Source: Comamonadaceae bacterium (GTDB lineage Bacteria > Pseudomonadota > Gammaproteobacteria > Burkholderiales > Burkholderiaceae_C). From it: a stretch of DNA of 15,467 bases. The notes beneath the pieces are model-generated. The model was not told the origin of the DNA and did no database searches. It saw only the letters and a program-made list of their open reading frames with translations. Positions 14,907-15,467 of this stretch are shown here, one piece after another. A program made the translations under genes and the position numbers. Each line of letters begins with the position of its first letter. Positions within the stretch are counted from its first letter, which is position 1. The DNA lies in contig CANGOY010000018.1 of NCBI GenBank assembly GCA_947455585.1, positions 1 through 15,467 on the forward strand, read 5' to 3'.

Positions 14907-15467
14907 TTACATGCCCATGCCGCCCATACCACCCATACCGCCCATGCCACCCATATCAGGCATGCCGCCGCCGGCTTCGTCTTTTGGTGCTTCTGAAACC
15001 ATGCACTCGGTGGTCAACATCAAGCTAGCCACTGACGCTGCGTTTTGCAAAGCAGTGCGTGTCACTTTGGTTGGATCCAAGATGCCCATTTCGATCATGT
15101 CACCGTAGGTGTCGTTCGCTGCGTTGAAGCCGTAGTTGCCTTTGCCGGCCAACACAGCGTTCACCACGACTGATGGCTCGCCACCTGCGTTGTAAACGAT
15201 TTCGCGCAAGGGGGCTTCGATGGCTTTCAACACCAGTTTGATACCGGCGTCTTGGTCAGCGTTGTCACCTTTGATGGTGCCAGCAGTTTGACGAGCACGC
15301 AGCAAAGCCACGCCGCCACCAGCCACGATGCCTTCTTCCACAGCAGCGCGCGTGGCGTGCAATGCATCTTCAACACGTGCTTTCTTTTCTTTCATTTCGA
15401 CTTCGGTAGCAGCGCCCACCTTGATCACGGCAACACCGCCAGCCAACTTGGCCACGCGCTCTTGCAG
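14907..15467 (-). CDS. groL: Chaperonin GroEL, C-terminal part (5' end beyond the window)
   Basis: The last 186 codons of the 60-kDa chaperonin subunit; the reading frame runs off the right edge. GroEL forms double heptameric rings that, with GroES and ATP, fold cytosolic proteins. Visible: LQERVAKLAGGVAVIKVGAATEVEMKEKK split over the helices after the apical domain, VEDALHATRAAVEEGIVAGG (intermediate and equatorial domain return), NAGGEPSVVV, NAANDTYGDM, GILDPTKVTR, ALQNAASVASLMLTTE, and the flexible GGM tail ending MGGMGGMGGMGM. The codon style is the GC-rich host type. It is convergent with the cassette, and its own terminator lies 49 bp after the stop. groES and the start of groL are outside the window. 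Confidence 0.97.
   Translation of the reverse strand: MQERVAKLAGGVAVIKVGAATEVEMKEKKARVEDALHATRAAVEEGIVAGGGVALLRARQTAGTIKGDNADQDAGIKLVLKAIEAPLREIVYNAGGEPSVVVNAVLAGKGNYGFNAANDTYGDMIEMGILDPTKVTRTALQNAASVASLMLTTECMVSEAPKDEAGGGMPDMGGMGGMGGMGGMGM

Noticed and set aside
14911..15108. Plus-strand open frame opposite the groL tail
   Set aside because: It is the antisense of the GGM repeat and produces a Met-Pro-rich artefact.

Overview
The window looks like chromosomal DNA from a betaproteobacterium of the Burkholderiales, most likely Comamonadaceae. The basis is the GC-rich coding style of most of the window (58% and 57% in two 60-base lines I counted), the order NDUFA9-like dehydratase then cca, and the protein sequences of Cca, transaldolase and GroEL. 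The genus is my inference; nothing here fixes it.

Layout. 1-252: non-coding, with a long imperfect hairpin. 253-2387 (minus): an SDR-type epimerase/dehydratase (complex I NDUFA9-like) and cca, overlapping by one base. 2421-4228 (plus): an exported sialidase-like BNR protein and a polytopic membrane protein, coupled by an ATGA overlap. 4225-7790 (minus): a GT9 heptosyltransferase-family protein and a GtrA+ArnT-like fusion, again ATGA-coupled; this is probably a cell-envelope glycan operon. 7859-8806 (plus): transaldolase. 8934-14817 (plus): a two-gene AT-richer cassette. 14907-15467 (minus): the 3' end of groL with its terminator.

The unusual part is 8341-14825. Base composition falls inside the transaldolase gene, at about 8340-8400, and stays low up to the groL terminator. 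The cassette holds a 1658-residue protein in which I can read two separate tyrosine-recombinase catalytic modules. The middle one has R571, R693, H716 and Y730. The C-terminal one has R1199, K1229, H1303-x-x-R1306, H1358 and Y1368 or Y1370. Two further stretches look like decayed modules of the same fold. An unrecognised 308-residue protein follows and overlaps it. I read this as a compact mobile or recombination cassette built on a multi-headed tyrosine recombinase, set between tal and groL. An 8-bp direct repeat, GGATAGTT, lies near both ends.

The host genes on the left have promoter-like -10 hexamers only 6-9 nt from their ATGs and poor Shine-Dalgarno sequences, which suggests leaderless or near-leaderless transcripts. 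No tRNA, rRNA, CRISPR array or insertion sequence with terminal repeats was seen.
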